Under the pieces are notes generated by a model. The model searched no databases, was not told where the DNA came from, and saw only the letters and a list, made by a program, of their open reading frames with translations. The translations under genes and the position numbers were made by a program. DNA of 64,000 nucleotides from Otis tarda. Its lineage: Eukaryota; Chordata; Aves; Otidiformes; Otididae. The stretch spans positions 6,897,001 through 6,961,000 of the forward strand of contig CM048591.1 in NCBI GenBank assembly GCA_026413225.1. The letters run 5' to 3'. Positions 1 through 12,972 of this stretch are shown here, in pieces. Every line of letters begins with the position of its first letter. Within the stretch, counting starts at the first letter, position 1.

Positions 1-2264
1 TTAAAAAATTCATTGCTCTTGGAATACTTGTCTGATGCCATGCAATTAGTATTGTGCTCTTTGATAGTCATAGCCACTGGGATTGAGGTGATGAAGCTCA
101 AGAACTCATTGACAAGGGAAGTCAGAAGTAGAGTGAGTGGCTTATTCTTCCCATTTTCTTGCTCCTTGTTGGTGTTTTGTTCTCCTCACTCCCTACCTAA
201 ATGGAAAGGGGATCTCATCTGCATTCAACATATTCCCTTAATTTTTGGGAACAAGACTTAATCTGGTTCCACCAGGCATCTTTCTTGCTTATTCTACATC
301 CTTTGTTCTTACTTACAGGTTTTACTACCTGAACATGTCTTCCTTCACTCTGCTTGTATAGCTATCCTACAAGTCTCTGTTCACCTCTTGGTGACTACAT
401 ATTATTTAAATATTTATGCTTAGCTTTGTTAAAAATTGTATTTTCCTGCATTATAGTGATGTTATATAGTAGCATCACAGTGTTATAAAATCCTTATGTA
501 CAATCCATGGTTATACTATTTTGGTATGATTACTCTTTCAAGGCAAATATTAATTATATAATCCGCTTTGTGGATTCAGCAGGATCTTCCTTGGATAAAT
601 CTCTAAAGAAAAATAACCAGAGAAACCCAAACCTTAAGTCATAGCACAACCAATATGGCTTGTAAGATTTACTTATTCTATATTAAAATTTCTAGTTTAC
701 TTTTTAATAAAAGTTAAGGATAAATTTAGGGTAAAAGAAGGACAGGAGGACCATTCCTGTAGGAACTCACCCAATGTCATTTATTTTTATGTTCTACCCA
801 CTATTCTACAAGTCTTCTTTAACTCTCAGAAATATTGGATAAAACAAGGTCCACTAAATGAATGAATACATAAATAAATAGAAAGTAACCTCCTCCACTT
901 TCTCTTATGAAAAATGTACTGCATTTCCAAGCTGGACTTCTTTTAGTGCAATGGAAGACACAGTGAAGCCCTAAGTTACTGTGGCTGATGTGTCATGGCT
1001 TTAATGGGCAGGAAACTTCCAAAAGGCAGAAGATTCAAGTCAACAGAGAGGTAAGTACTAATTCAAAACAAAACAGTTCAATGATTTCAAATTAAATTAC
1101 TGTGAAAATTTTTCTTCTTCATAGGATTTGGTTATTTTGACCTTTCATTTCAAGATTAAAAGAGTTGTCAAAACATAAGGATTCATGATGAGCAGAAATT
1201 CTGGTTTTTGATCAGCTCTAATAAGGCGTGCTCCATGGGAACAGATCAGTACAGCTATCCAAACCATTTCCATTACTATTGATTAGAACAGATCTCTAAT
1301 AGAATAATGTTAACAACTAGTCTCTGAATCTATTAAAAAAGTGAGAGTTGGAAAATTCTGAAAGATCTTGATCATTACAAGGGTTTCTCTTAGCTGTATC
1401 TGTTACTAGTTTAAATCCTGAAACAAGGGAGCTAATACCTTCTATTTTTGGTTTTTTTTTTTTCTGTTTTCTCCACTCTGTTTTGGGGAACTACATTTAT
1501 TTCAAAAAGCTTGTCTCATGTTTAATATATTTTTTTTTAATAATACTTTGTACCAGTGAGTTCTGCCATCCTATTAGTGTTTGATTTAAAATAGTTTTTC
1601 TTATGATATTTTTTTATTTATTGTCTTAAAAAAAGTATTTTCATATTTTCAGAGGCATGTGGACAAATATGCATGAATACCTGATGTATTTTTATTAAAG
1701 ATATTGCTCTGTCTATAACCCCTATGTTATTTTTGTTCTTTTCCAGACTAAACAGTCACCATTGCTTTAATAGCCCGTAACTAGCCGGCATTTTGAGGCT
1801 AGACAACTAAAACATGCAGGTTCCAAGGCAACATTAAATAGAGTGTTTATTTAAACATCCTCTGAAATCTGTTTGTCTACTTGACCTAACTACTGACTTA
1901 AATGCAATAAGGAGGCATTTTAACACCATTAGTATCTGGATTCCAGCCAAAGAAAAGCTCCTTACTTTATATCCCTTTAGAATGCATTGATGAAACAGCC
2001 TAAAAGTAGGTTTAGTATCATTTAATTCATTTTAAATGGTAAGGCAACTCACAGACTGTATCACAGGAAGACAAAAATAAGGTTCTGAAGGTTAAAGGCC
2101 CTGTCCCAAGTAGGAGTTTTCCTAATGTATGCAACAATATTATTGTCTAATTTTGGACAATCATAAGAGAATTAATCGTATACAGGATGGTGACTTCAAA
2201 TAGAATATACTTTTGAAATGGTGTTCAACAGACCTTTTTCTCCTCTTTCAGACCAACATTATTT

Positions 2265-2283
2265 TTCTCTCTCTCTCTCTCTT
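2265..2283. repeat. (CT)n microsatellite
   Basis: A short uninterrupted CT dinucleotide run is directly visible, preceded by a T-rich stretch. Confidence 0.85.
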
Positions 2284-3433
2284 GTGTTAATGCCTTTAGC
2301 ACAATGAAATTAAGCAGTCCAGATTTCTAATGCAAACTGCTTAGGGACAAGATACTAAGTGATTCTAAGTGTTTTGTTGAGAGCCACTGTTTAAGTAAAC
2401 ATTACAAATTATGGTTATGTAGTATATAATGTAGATTGAAGCCCTTGAGCAATGTATTATTCATAAAATACATCACTTTATCAGTTTGATCATGTTTCTT
2501 TTCTTTAAAGCAGAAGATGACAAGAATTTTAGCCCTGTTACTGAGGCAGCATGTTAAATGGCAAGAAAGACATATTTTTGAAAGCTCCATTTTCCTTTTC
2601 AGACCAGGTCTTTGATTATCTGAAGAAAAGATGTGATTTTCCTAAGATGTCCTTTCATATGTCAAAGTAGATCTGACACACTTGGCTATTAGAAAATATA
2701 TTATACACTCAATTCAACAGCATAATTCATGGCTTCAGCACTTTATTTCTATATAATTTGTTTATACTTTATCTGTTTTTTTCTTTGTATTTATTTTTAC
2801 TAAGTTAAATGAAAAGCTTTTTGTAATTAAAAAAAATTTTAAAAAGGAATGTGAAGGACAAAGGGATTTCCACTTCAGTATGCCTATCGGAAACTATATT
2901 ACAATATATCAAATAAAGTTCATTAAACAAGCTTGTAGATTTGGATTTCTTTACGTAGGGTTGTATTAGATTCTGCTGTCACTCATAGCTTCTAACTGTA
3001 CTTTAGGTTCTGCCATAACTCCTATGCTCAAGGTGCAGAATAAAATCATGTACCTCTGTGTTACAGCTGCAGTCCTTGTCTGGTACTCTTAATAAGTCTT
3101 GGAAAGAAGAAAATGTTCATGCAACAGAGGAATGTTATGGTATGCAAGGATGGAACCACTGGCTTCATGTGTGCATATGTTGTACTCCTTGATGACAATT
3201 GAATATTAGCATGGATAAATTCAATATCTGTTAGGCTTATGTCAGAAAGCATGGGCAACAGACAGCAAGGTGTTTTGAAAAACTTCTTCTGGATGCTCTG
3301 TATGGGCTTTATTGTAGTATCATATCTCAGGAGTGTTTATGGTTGCAACCTGTATACCGGTTCACACACATTCATACTGAATTAAAAAGTTTTGTAAGAA
3401 GAAGGAAAAATTAGGAAAAAATCTTAGGAGACA

Positions 3434-3476
<43 letters not shown>
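3434..3476. repeat. (ATT)n microsatellite
   Basis: About 14 uninterrupted ATT units are visible. The run is pure, so it is probably length-polymorphic. Confidence 0.95.
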
Positions 3477-3477
<1 letters not shown>

Positions 3478-6400
3478 AGATAATATGATAATGCCTAAAA
3501 TATTTTTAATTGTCTAGTGCTGCAATAAATAATGTTCTAACACATTTTTGAAGGGACACTAATGAAACTATATTCACTATGGACATAATTTTGTTTCCTT
3601 TATCTAGGCTTTACTAATTTTAGATTTTTATATTACCCCTTTTAATAACGTTTCATTTAATATTGGAGTAATCTTTGTATATTATTTCTGAAACTGATCA
3701 TTTCTTTCCCGATTCCATCTCTCTTCTCCCTACTCTGAAAAAAAGGTTTTCAAAGAGTGAAGGTAAACATTTTTGCCTGACATTTTTTTTTCTATTTTTG
3801 GCAAAATCTGCTAGCAGTGACTGGTTGTCCCTTGCTGTTTCAGTGATGCTGTTAGAAGACATGGAGCTCCATCTCTTCCCAACATCAACTGAGAGAGTTA
3901 GGTAAAATTTACATAATTTAGTGCTAAGTCTATTAAGTGAGTATGACTCAAAGACGGTGTCAGAGTGACTATGTATATGTCACTGGTGTGTGAAGTGAAG
4001 GCAAGAAAGAGCAGTGAATTACCTTTTGTACCTTAGGCACAGTCTTAAATGTCATTAAGTCTGAAGAGGAGGGAATTAAACAAGTTGTTTGCAGTACTTC
4101 AAAGTTGTTCCATCACAATGTAACACGGGCACTTCTTGAGAAGATTTGAAAAAGGTGGGTCTCCAGATTTCTCACTATCTGCCATCTTGGCTCAGACAAG
4201 CAACCTATCAAGTCATATGCTAGAAGTATACCATCATAAAAAGGGGTAGCCAAGAACCATGAATATTTTATCAAATTAGACTATTTTAATAAAAGTGCAT
4301 CTAGAAATTCCTGTTTTGCACGTAGTGTAGATCTTTTTTTATAAAATACACAACTTAACCAACAATAATTCCTGCTAACAATGTACCTCAACTAACATTA
4401 CAAGTTCCCACAAATAAATTTATTTGCTTGGTTGCTTTGAACCGCTGTCAGAAACATGCTTCCTACCAAGAACACAGAGTATGACTTCAAAGATCATATA
4501 GTGTATTCTGAATTTGATGCTCATCACAAGATAGGATTAACCTAGGAGTAATGTGTTAGTATTAAGATATATGATTAGATCTTGCAGAGTGTGAAGAGAA
4601 GGAACTATTTCCAGGCTTCCAGGCTTGGGAGTATTATCTCTATTTAAAGGTTTTACAGATACGTTTGATAACAAACTCGTTGTCTTTCTCATTATTCCTC
4701 GTCTTCCCTCATACACACGTTTTCATTTTTTATCTCTTTTTTTTTTTTTGTTAATCACTTCTGAGCATATCATTGCACTAGCTGTACAGATCCAGTCCAT
4801 GTGAAGATGTTATTGTGATAAGAGTGTAGTATGTGTGATAAAAAAAAAAAAAGTGGCTTGCTCATCACAGCTTAGTCACTTTAATAAGTTCAAAAATTAT
4901 TTTGTTGGAAGTTACAGAGTTGTTACATGAGCAGTTATATTACCATTTCTGGGTGACACAGCTGTTGATTAGGAATCTCTTGACAATCCCCAAATTGATA
5001 AATGTGTTAAGATTTAATGGAATAGTTTGCTGAACTTTTATATTTTTGGAGCTGCAAGCACGTAGCCAGTTTTCATTTCTCTCTAACAGCATCATGCATA
5101 GCATGCACTATCACAATGTTTCTTTTTTTTGGTCTGTGACCCCATTCATGTGCTTACTGAAGGCACCAAGATTTTGCCATCACACATCCATAGCAAAAAT
5201 TGGTTAAGTTGTTATGGGAGCTGATGACTGTCACACATTTCACTACTTCTCTTGATATATGACACATTCAGTTTATTCTGCATTTCAGTACTAAACACTA
5301 GCTGATTCATGTATAGCTTGTTTTGTGATATGGTTATGTTAGACGGCAAGGATATGCAGTGCTTTGGCAGCTGTTTTTTAACTGAGTTTTTTCTTTGGAG
5401 TCTTCCTTCTCAGATGTGATATGCTGGTAGAAAAGACCTAATATTCACACATGTGATAGGAAAAGTTTCTTCTTCTTCTTCTGCACGTGGTCACCAATGT
5501 ATATCTAAAACCATGCACTATGATGTGATAAATTGTATAACTGTTTGTTGCTGTGATCTTTTTGCTACCCTGACTAATGGCGTGGGTGGGGAAAGCATTC
5601 ATGAATCATGCAAGTTGCCTCCTACCAGGCCAGTAAAATTGTCTTCTCCACACTAATCATCAATATCATTGACCTTTGTCATAAAACTTGGGTCATTTAT
5701 ATCTATATCCCATTAGAGGTATCATCCCACGACCACCTCTTTCAGTCTATTAAAGTCGTGTCATGAAGAATCATTGACTTCTTGTCAAACACATCCAACC
5801 TTCCACATTAATATATCCACGAATGCCTCACTAATCACTCAGCAAACAATGCATGATATGCACCAGGCAGTGAGAAGTGAGGGAGAGATCTTTGGAAGAC
5901 CCTGTCCTCCTCCAGTCATGGATTTGATGGTGACAGTGATAAATGAGAGAGGATACACAATATGTTTTCTCCCGCTTCACAAATTGCAAGATTGGGTAGG
6001 CATTGCTATTCATTTGTTTACTCTTTCTCCTCCCTATTTTGCTCAGGAGTACGGGAAGAAACTCACTTATTTGGTTAAAAAAGTGATGAGGCAGTCTCCA
6101 TTGCACATTAAAATTTCAGAGAGACTCTGGGGTTTTGGTATAGATGTAAATTAAGTTGCAAAATGGTCTCTTTAGGTCTCCAAATAGTAGATATACCACT
6201 TTCAAAAAACCAACCTTGTCCCCATTTTGTAATTCCTTTATGGATGAAATGTTGGTATTTACCCAACCTGAAATAGATGTTATGAAGCTAAATTTAATAG
6301 TCTTTGGAAAAACTGCTTTAATATGCCTAAATGGGTGCAACTCTCTAACTGCAAATTATAACTGTTATTTCTGTGTTATATCCATTAACAAACTCTCAGA

Positions 6401-7551
6401 GGGGGAAACAAAAAAGTGAAGAAAAAGAACTGGACATTTCCAAGAACACATGCAAACAGCTATAATTATAATATAAAAAGGAATGATAACAAGTATTATT
6501 AATCATGATAACAACAATAAGAAAAGATAATTTTGGAAGGGATATAAGTTCATATGCTTCAGGGCATAAGCTAGTTTCTACCTATAAGGGCTTAGAAAGA
6601 AACTTCCCCTTTGGGCAAATTGTTGTACTATTCATCTATTTCTCTGAAGCATCTGGTGCCAGCCGTGGTTAAAAGCTCATTCGAGATCTATCTATTTTTT
6701 TTTGTGTCTGTGCTATGGCAATTTTTATGTTTCTGTGAGCTGAAATAAAATTGTCTTTACCTAAAGCTAATTTCAAGGTAGAGATACTATCTGTGCCAAC
6801 ATTATGCTGGCAGGGCACTCTATAAACTACTTCTGAACATGGAGCCAAATGCAGCCCTTTTGAAGATCTGCAGGCGTAGTCTGACAGTTTTGGCAGATGC
6901 CTGGTATACTTCAAGGGTGTTGAAGTTTGTGCCAGATTTTCTTCTTTGATTTCCACAGATCTGAATGCACACATCTGGTTGTGGGAGGGGTTATCACACA
7001 TCTACATCTGCCAAACATGGCTATGCTCTACCCCATGCATATTTCTTTAATTCCTGTGTACCTTCTTGTGACAGGCTAATTCCAGCAGTGAGTTATTTCA
7101 AAATCATTTAACAGAAAATATTAGCAAAAAGAAAAAAAAAAAATAACCACCAAACTAGGGTTGGGGACAGAGAAAACCTGGACATGACTGACTGAATTCC
7201 CACTGGACTCTGAGGGGTCCCCATGCTGTTCAAAGGCTACTGACATGAAAACATGCCAAAGAGTTAACACAGAAGCTCAGCTATAAAAAACAAAGCATGT
7301 GATTTCAGAATGAAGATTAAATCAGAATCATTAAATATAGATTGACACAGAGGAGAACTTCTGTATGAAAGTAAAGAGGAGAAAAATAAAATGTAAACAA
7401 GGAGAAATTTGGAGAAGTTGGGAGGAAATATAGACAACATAATTAAATAATAATTGCTAGATCTGAGCCAACAATTCTCAAGGAATAACTTCCCCAGTGT
7501 ATTCTTTTTCCTTTCTTAATCACACAAAACCCCAGGATCTATTTGTCGGGG

Positions 7552-7572
7552 TTTTTTTTTTTTTTTTTTTTT
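7552..7572. repeat. poly-T run (21 T)
   Basis: This is an uninterrupted T21 tract after a GGGG. Further T-rich runs follow at about 7607-7615 and 7671-7684, so the area is a T-rich low-complexity patch. No retrotransposed body is recognisable on either side. Confidence 0.9.
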
Positions 7573-8304
7573 ATTCAGTCATAGTAGAAACAGACATATA
7601 TTTCAATTTTTTTTTTGTTTTATTTTAAGCATTTTAGATTCCAGAGGTATCTGGTATGCAAATGTTGCCTTTTTTTTTTTTTTTCCTGTAATTAGGCCTA
7701 TAGTCACGTGGTAAATTTGTTTTCCTCTGACTGGAGAACGAAACACAACTGAGGCAATCCTTAGAAGAAAGTATTTCTATCCTGAGACTCTTAAGGGATA
7801 ACAAGTGTAAATAGCAGGAAGTTTCAGAGACATCAAAGCTTTGCACAGTGGAACATTACTGTACATATGCCCGAGCTTGCCCACGCACATACATATAAAA
7901 TCATGAATACTTTGGCTGCTGAAATTTCCAGTAAATTACACAAATATAATTACAAATTAGTCTTTGAGGAAGAGTTGAATTATTAATGTCATGGTCACTG
8001 TTTATCTTTGACTGACACTGTTTTTTGATTGTTTATCTTAAGGTCCACTGTGTCTTACAGTAGAATACATGGAGGACAGCAACAAAAGCAACACATTGTA
8101 AAGGAAAATGATAAGCTAATTTATTTCAGTAGTGAAGAGGGGCTGCAGTACAGAAAGTCAAGACAGACTTTCTTCTTTTTTTGGCAGAGTTGGAGACAAA
8201 CGGGATTATTTTATATTTTATCTAACGGCCTTCTCACTTATAATGGCTCCACTGGGATCCCTTGAAGGACACTTAATCTTGATAGACAGATAAATATACG
8301 TCTT

Positions 8305-8334
8305 GTTATATATATTTATATATATATATATATA
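8305..8334. repeat. (TA)n microsatellite, interrupted
   Basis: About 30 bp of alternating TA with one TT interruption is directly visible. Confidence 0.9.
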
Positions 8335-9070
8335 GGGTGGTAGTGATTGACTTACATGTCCCTCTTCTTCAGATTTAAATGCACTTAAATCTGACTGTAG
8401 AATCCATTATTTTAAAGGAAGTACGATAGCTTTAAAAGATGAGTGACAGAATACTACACCACTAATTGGAAGTTAGTTTGCTAGGGATTATCTAGGAGGA
8501 TATTTATTCTCTCTTCTCAATTCTAAGCAACTCTGACAATTGTTAAACCAGAAGATATAGACCCTTGGAATCTGTTCTTCCCACTTATATTCAAAAAGTA
8601 GTTTGTCTTGCCCAGAAGTTATTCTCCAAGAGTGTGTTCACAACTCTAAATTCTAAACTAAAAGAAGTGTTTTCTTTCATCTGACAATGAGTACCTTACC
8701 TGCATTTCGGCAGCAGGGCTGAGCTTTCTTAGCTTTCCAATTGCTTTAATGGTTTCATGCTAAGCTTCCCAGAATTCCTTTGCCATATAACTATCTCGGC
8801 ATATGATATTGCTAGACAACTTGGATTTGTACGCAGAACCCCTAAAAGATCAACCTTCAGTCATAGGTTTTAATGATGACTGTTGAAATTCCCACATCCA
8901 GCTAGAGAGCACAGCTCTAAGTATTCAAATAGGAGTGATGAGTGTTGCATATGTGTCTAGTTGATTGACAGAGAAAGTTGTCCGAAGTACAGGTATCAGG
9001 GAAGGATGACTCTCAAAACATAAATGTAGAAATATTGTGGATAATAAAGTGAATAAAACTTAAAGAAAGT

Positions 9071-9140
9071 CAGAGGTCAGATCTGCACCTGGTATAAATT
9101 GACACATATCTGCAGCTGTTTTAAACCAACTGAAGTGAAA
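9071..9140 (-). repeat. possible old amniote interspersed repeat fragment
   Basis: The words CAGATCTGCACCTGGTATAA and TTGACACATATCTGCAGCTG resemble a palindromic repeat common in turtle, crocodile and bird DNA, whose core reads roughly GATTTACACCAGCTGAGGATC on the other strand. I recognise it by memory of that consensus, not by alignment. A fragment at 42304-42341 looks like the same family in the opposite orientation. Divergence is high, so this would be an ancient insertion. Confidence 0.35.
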
Positions 9141-9240
9141 GTTTCTCTAAATTTAATAATTCTCAGGCTTATTTCACAGAATACTCTCTAAAATTTGAGA
9201 ATGAGCAAAAAAATCCTAAACATATGGAATATTAATCTAT

Positions 9241-9265
9241 TGTGTGTGTGTGTGTGTGTGTGTGT
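9241..9265. repeat. (TG)n microsatellite
   Basis: About 12 uninterrupted TG units are visible. An A-rich patch (9290-9315) follows. Confidence 0.95.
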
Positions 9266-10365
9266 ATTCTCAAACTGTCACACATAGGAAAAAAAAAAAG
9301 AAAAATAAAAAAAAACCTATCTGAATAATACCCTAACCTTAGGATACTATATGAATCATCCTGAACTATGAGCAGGAAAAAAAAGATGTCATGATTTGCT
9401 ATTAAAAGTAAAAAATACCTGTAATATCTTCTGTTTCTTTTAATTTCTTTTCCCTTCCACCTTGTGAAATTTTATATTGTAACCAAAGTTGTTAGTAATA
9501 TGAAATAGTTTCTGTTTCTTATAACTGGCTTCTCCATATAGACCTCATTTTTTTTTTTTTGCAAGGTAAGGACAGTGATTCAAAGCAAAGAAATGAAAAC
9601 AGATTAAAAGAGCCTAAACTGTATTCCTTCTGAATGTCAGCTTTACTTACGTTGTTTCACAGTGGCTCAAATTGTGCAATGCAGTGATCTTCCAATCTGA
9701 CTTGTGCTTTAACAAATCAATACAAAGCTGAAGCCGATGGTGATTTCAATGCATTATCTTGCATATCCGGACTTCACTGTTCCCTGATGCTTCATTCAGA
9801 GCAATTGGATACCTTTGCTTTTGCATTGTTAACACTTGACAAGGACTTGCCTATGCTAAAAAGAATGCACTGTAGTGATTTCTTGCTGATAGATTTGCAG
9901 TAACTGATGCCAAACTCAAGTGCATGCAAACTGAACAGGTTCAACTAATTTTGTTCATTATTATATTCAGATTAACAGATTCAAGAAGAGTTTAAATGTC
10001 TACTAAACATTATACGATATTACAAATAAATTTGTCCACTCTCTGCCACAGATCCAGTCTAGATACTCATATTCTGTGCAATAGTAAAGCTGTTTCCACC
10101 TAAGAAGAAGAGGTGAAGGGGATTTATATTTCTGTCATAAGTATGAAGGTCACGATAGTTATATTGGTCAAAAATGATTACAATTGTGGTGGTTACTGAT
10201 TGTTTATATCAGCTACACATTATATTCTGTTATAAACTATGATCAAATGATAATGTAAAAATACGTCAGCAGAGATTGGGAAGAATGCAATAAATGGGAA
10301 TGTACAAAAAGGTAGATTGGGGATTTAGACCATGAATATTTTTTAAAAGTTATTTTATTTATTCA

Positions 10366-10389
10366 TCCTTGAACACAAGTGTTCAAGGA
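10366..10389. repeat. perfect short inverted repeat (11-bp arms)
   Basis: The arms TCCTTGAACAC and GTGTTCAAGGA are exact reverse complements separated by AA. Function is unknown; a chance or cruciform-prone palindrome is possible. Confidence 0.85.
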
Positions 10390-11294
10390 CAGAAGTTGCA
10401 GGAAATCTTTGCTCTGGACTTGAAAATTCTACTAAAAAAAAATCGAAATTTTTCACATATGGCCAAGATTTTAAGTACCGTTCTTCACTAAAGGTTTGTT
10501 TGAATGTTTTGAGATAGCTTCAGAATTATTACATTGCTCAAAATCAAGGACTAATTTTTGGAAAAACACTGAAATAATTTTTTTTTTTCATTTTCAAACT
10601 TGATTATCAGGAAATGCTCTGCAGAACTGAGTAAAGCTTGAGCTAAACACTTAAATAATAATACAGTTATTCATATAGCAATTTCACAAAATTTTACAGA
10701 CTATTTAAAATTAATAAAATGTATCATTATTTATATTGCATACATATCACTTAGGTTTTTATAACAAAGGTATAATTATGTGTTCCATTTTAGGAAACTC
10801 AAGAAAACAAAACATCCACAGCAAATTCCTCTTATCTGCCTCTCAAGCGCTCAGAAGTTTATTCATGTATGAAGAGAAAGCATTAATTTTTTATTGAAAA
10901 AAAAGTTTAGAGCTTTAACATGAAGTAGTTTGTTTGATAAATAGTACAAGCAAAGGGAGAGGGAAGATAAAGAGGTGACAATGTAAAAATATATGTATAA
11001 AGATACGTACATGGTGCAGATTACACTATTCGGGGATAAATTATATACTTAAATGACAAAGATTAAAATGTGATATTTGCTATGTAGCATATCAAATGGC
11101 GGGAGGAAAAAAGGCTTTAAAATATTCTCCTAATAGAAAAATGGTAAAGAGTTCAATAGCAAAAAAAAAATAATATTTCTGCATAACTCTTATAATAACT
11201 TTTATAACAGAAGTATAACTATGAATTAAATAAAATTACTAATTAATATGCAGTTTAAAAACTGTATAAAATATATCGTTGCATATTAAAACCT

Positions 11295-11350
11295 CAGTTC
11301 AATGAACTGCTTAAGCGCGTGCTTAATTTTAAGCACAAGCTGAAGTTCTG
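11295..11350. repeat. possible old palindromic repeat fragment
   Basis: The segment has GAACTGCTTAAGCGCGTGCT followed by a perfect inverted repeat at 11319-11336 (GTGCTTAA, TT, TTAAGCAC). An old amniote repeat has a similar core (CACTTAAGCACGTGCTTAAC, then a TTTAAGCA-type arm). The assignment is from memory and the match is partial. Confidence 0.4.
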
Positions 11351-12893
11351 CTGATATGATTTTAGTTACACACATAAAATGCTTTTGTGTGCTGAGTTTT
11401 CAATGCAGTGAGATTTAATTAAAGTTGAAAACTACCCTGTTTAATTTTTGCAGAAATTTGATCTTTTCGCTCCTATTGAAATCTATATGGCTTTTCCATA
11501 GGAATAAAGGCTTCTTTTCAATATCCTTTTGTATTAGTTTTCAGTTTAGTTTTCCCCCCAAACCAGCCTTCCGTCAGAGATTATCTTCTGGATACTAATA
11601 GACATCAGCAGCAAACAGGGCTATAACATACATACCACAACTAGTAGCTATGTATCCCAACGGATCAAATAAAGTATTTGCAAATAACACTTCACTTAGT
11701 TCTCTGACCATGGAGAGATAACTAGTCAGTATGTTTACTATATGAGATGCACAGTGTCACCTTAAATTTGTTCGTTCTTCTTCCTTTTTCATATAATTCT
11801 CTGCTAGACCATTGTAATCCCCCAACTTCAATAGTGCTAAATACTTGTGCTTCATTATATTGACTTTGTGGACCATGCATGACTTCATAACAAAACATTT
11901 TTGCAGCATGAATGAAGTGGAGAACAGAAACCTGCATGAGATATAGAATAAAAATTGGTCTGTATGACTTGTGGGACACAATAGCTATGAGCTACAGCTC
12001 AAGCAAAGTTCTACATGATGCCCGTGCTGTGAAGAGCCTTAACTTTCCACTTATTCCCAACTTTCACACATTTGTGTGTGTGTGTTTATTAATTTCTTTA
12101 GGTCTTTAATGCTTAGTTGAGAAGGCATGAATAGAAAGGAAGGGACAGAATTGTAGAGGTTACATCCCTGGGGAGGAGAAGTACAGCTGGTGATAGAAAT
12201 TATTTCCTTCAGGAACAGCTGTGGAAGCCTTATGTGCCAGTAGCTGCATGTGAACCCTTTATTTTTGTAGTATAATATCTGACAGGAAAGTGTAACTCTG
12301 GAGAGAGTATTTATATGCAACCAAAGGCATACACTTTGCATTAAACATCCTTGTTAAGCAGGTTTATGTGCTCCTGTCTGCTGTCAGTCAGGTTTCTGTG
12401 CACTATCAATCAGTTGCGATCACCTGGTTTTCCATGCTTGGTTTGGGCACACAGTGCATAAGTGCCAGTTGCAAGGTAATTACATATCCCTAAAAATGGA
12501 CGTAAGTTAATTACTTTGTCAGACTATTCAATATTCTGCTTCTTCTCAAGTTTTGAGCACTGATTTTGTTGTTGTTGTTGTTCCATTCAGGGCTCCCTTG
12601 CAAACCTAGCAGTTGCTGTGCAGATCAGGTGCAACACCTTCCACAGAACAAGTCCTGTAACCCTTTCAAAACCTCTGTCCTGGAACAGTTTACCTCTGCC
12701 TTTGAACATCTGCAGAAACCAAGAATGTGAGTTCAGCTTTGTCTATTGTAATTCCAGCTATGACCTTCAGAAACTGCCTTAAATTCAGCCACCGATTATC
12801 TTCTCCCTTTCATGAAGTGGATGTTCTCCTATGTCTCAGTCTTTATAAAAAGCAGTTAAAATTAAAGACAGTGTGTAAATGATAAAAAAAAAA

Positions 12894-12972
12894 TGCAATC
12901 CTGAGCCTATACAATAGGTGTCAGCAGGAGTTTTGCCATAGAATTCAATGGGAGCAAGGTCAGGACCTGATA
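12894..12972 (+). repeat. possible old amniote interspersed repeat fragment
   Basis: The segment contains GGAGTTTTGCCATAGAATTC and TTCAATGGGAGCAAGGTCAG. These resemble a very widespread reptile/bird repeat whose core reads like GACTTCAATGGGAGCAGGAT. No alignment was possible; a RepeatMasker run with an archosaur library would settle it. Confidence 0.45.

Larger units (their letters stand above)
1..9070. other. AT-rich noncoding DNA, no gene recognised
   Basis: No frame here exceeds about 130 codons, and none has a recognisable domain, codon bias or convincing splice context. The stretch holds ordinary AT-rich DNA with scattered homopolymers and a few simple repeats, listed separately at 2265, 3434, 7552 and 8305. 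The longest frame (5774-6154, plus) overlaps open frames on the other strand and resembles nothing I know. I see no young transposon here. Confidence 0.6.
9141..12893. other. AT-rich noncoding DNA, no gene recognised
   Basis: No supported coding region. Open frames at 11722-11981 occur on both strands in several frames over the same bases, which is what chance frames look like. The stretch contains an inverted repeat (10366), a small palindromic old-repeat candidate (11300) and a GTT run (12567-12582). The 9660-9970 part is moderately GC-balanced, has few simple repeats, and could be conserved noncoding sequence. Confidence 0.55.

Noticed and set aside
5774..6154. 126-codon plus-strand open frame
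   Set aside because: No recognisable domain, overlapping frames on the other strand, AT-rich context; chance length for this window size.
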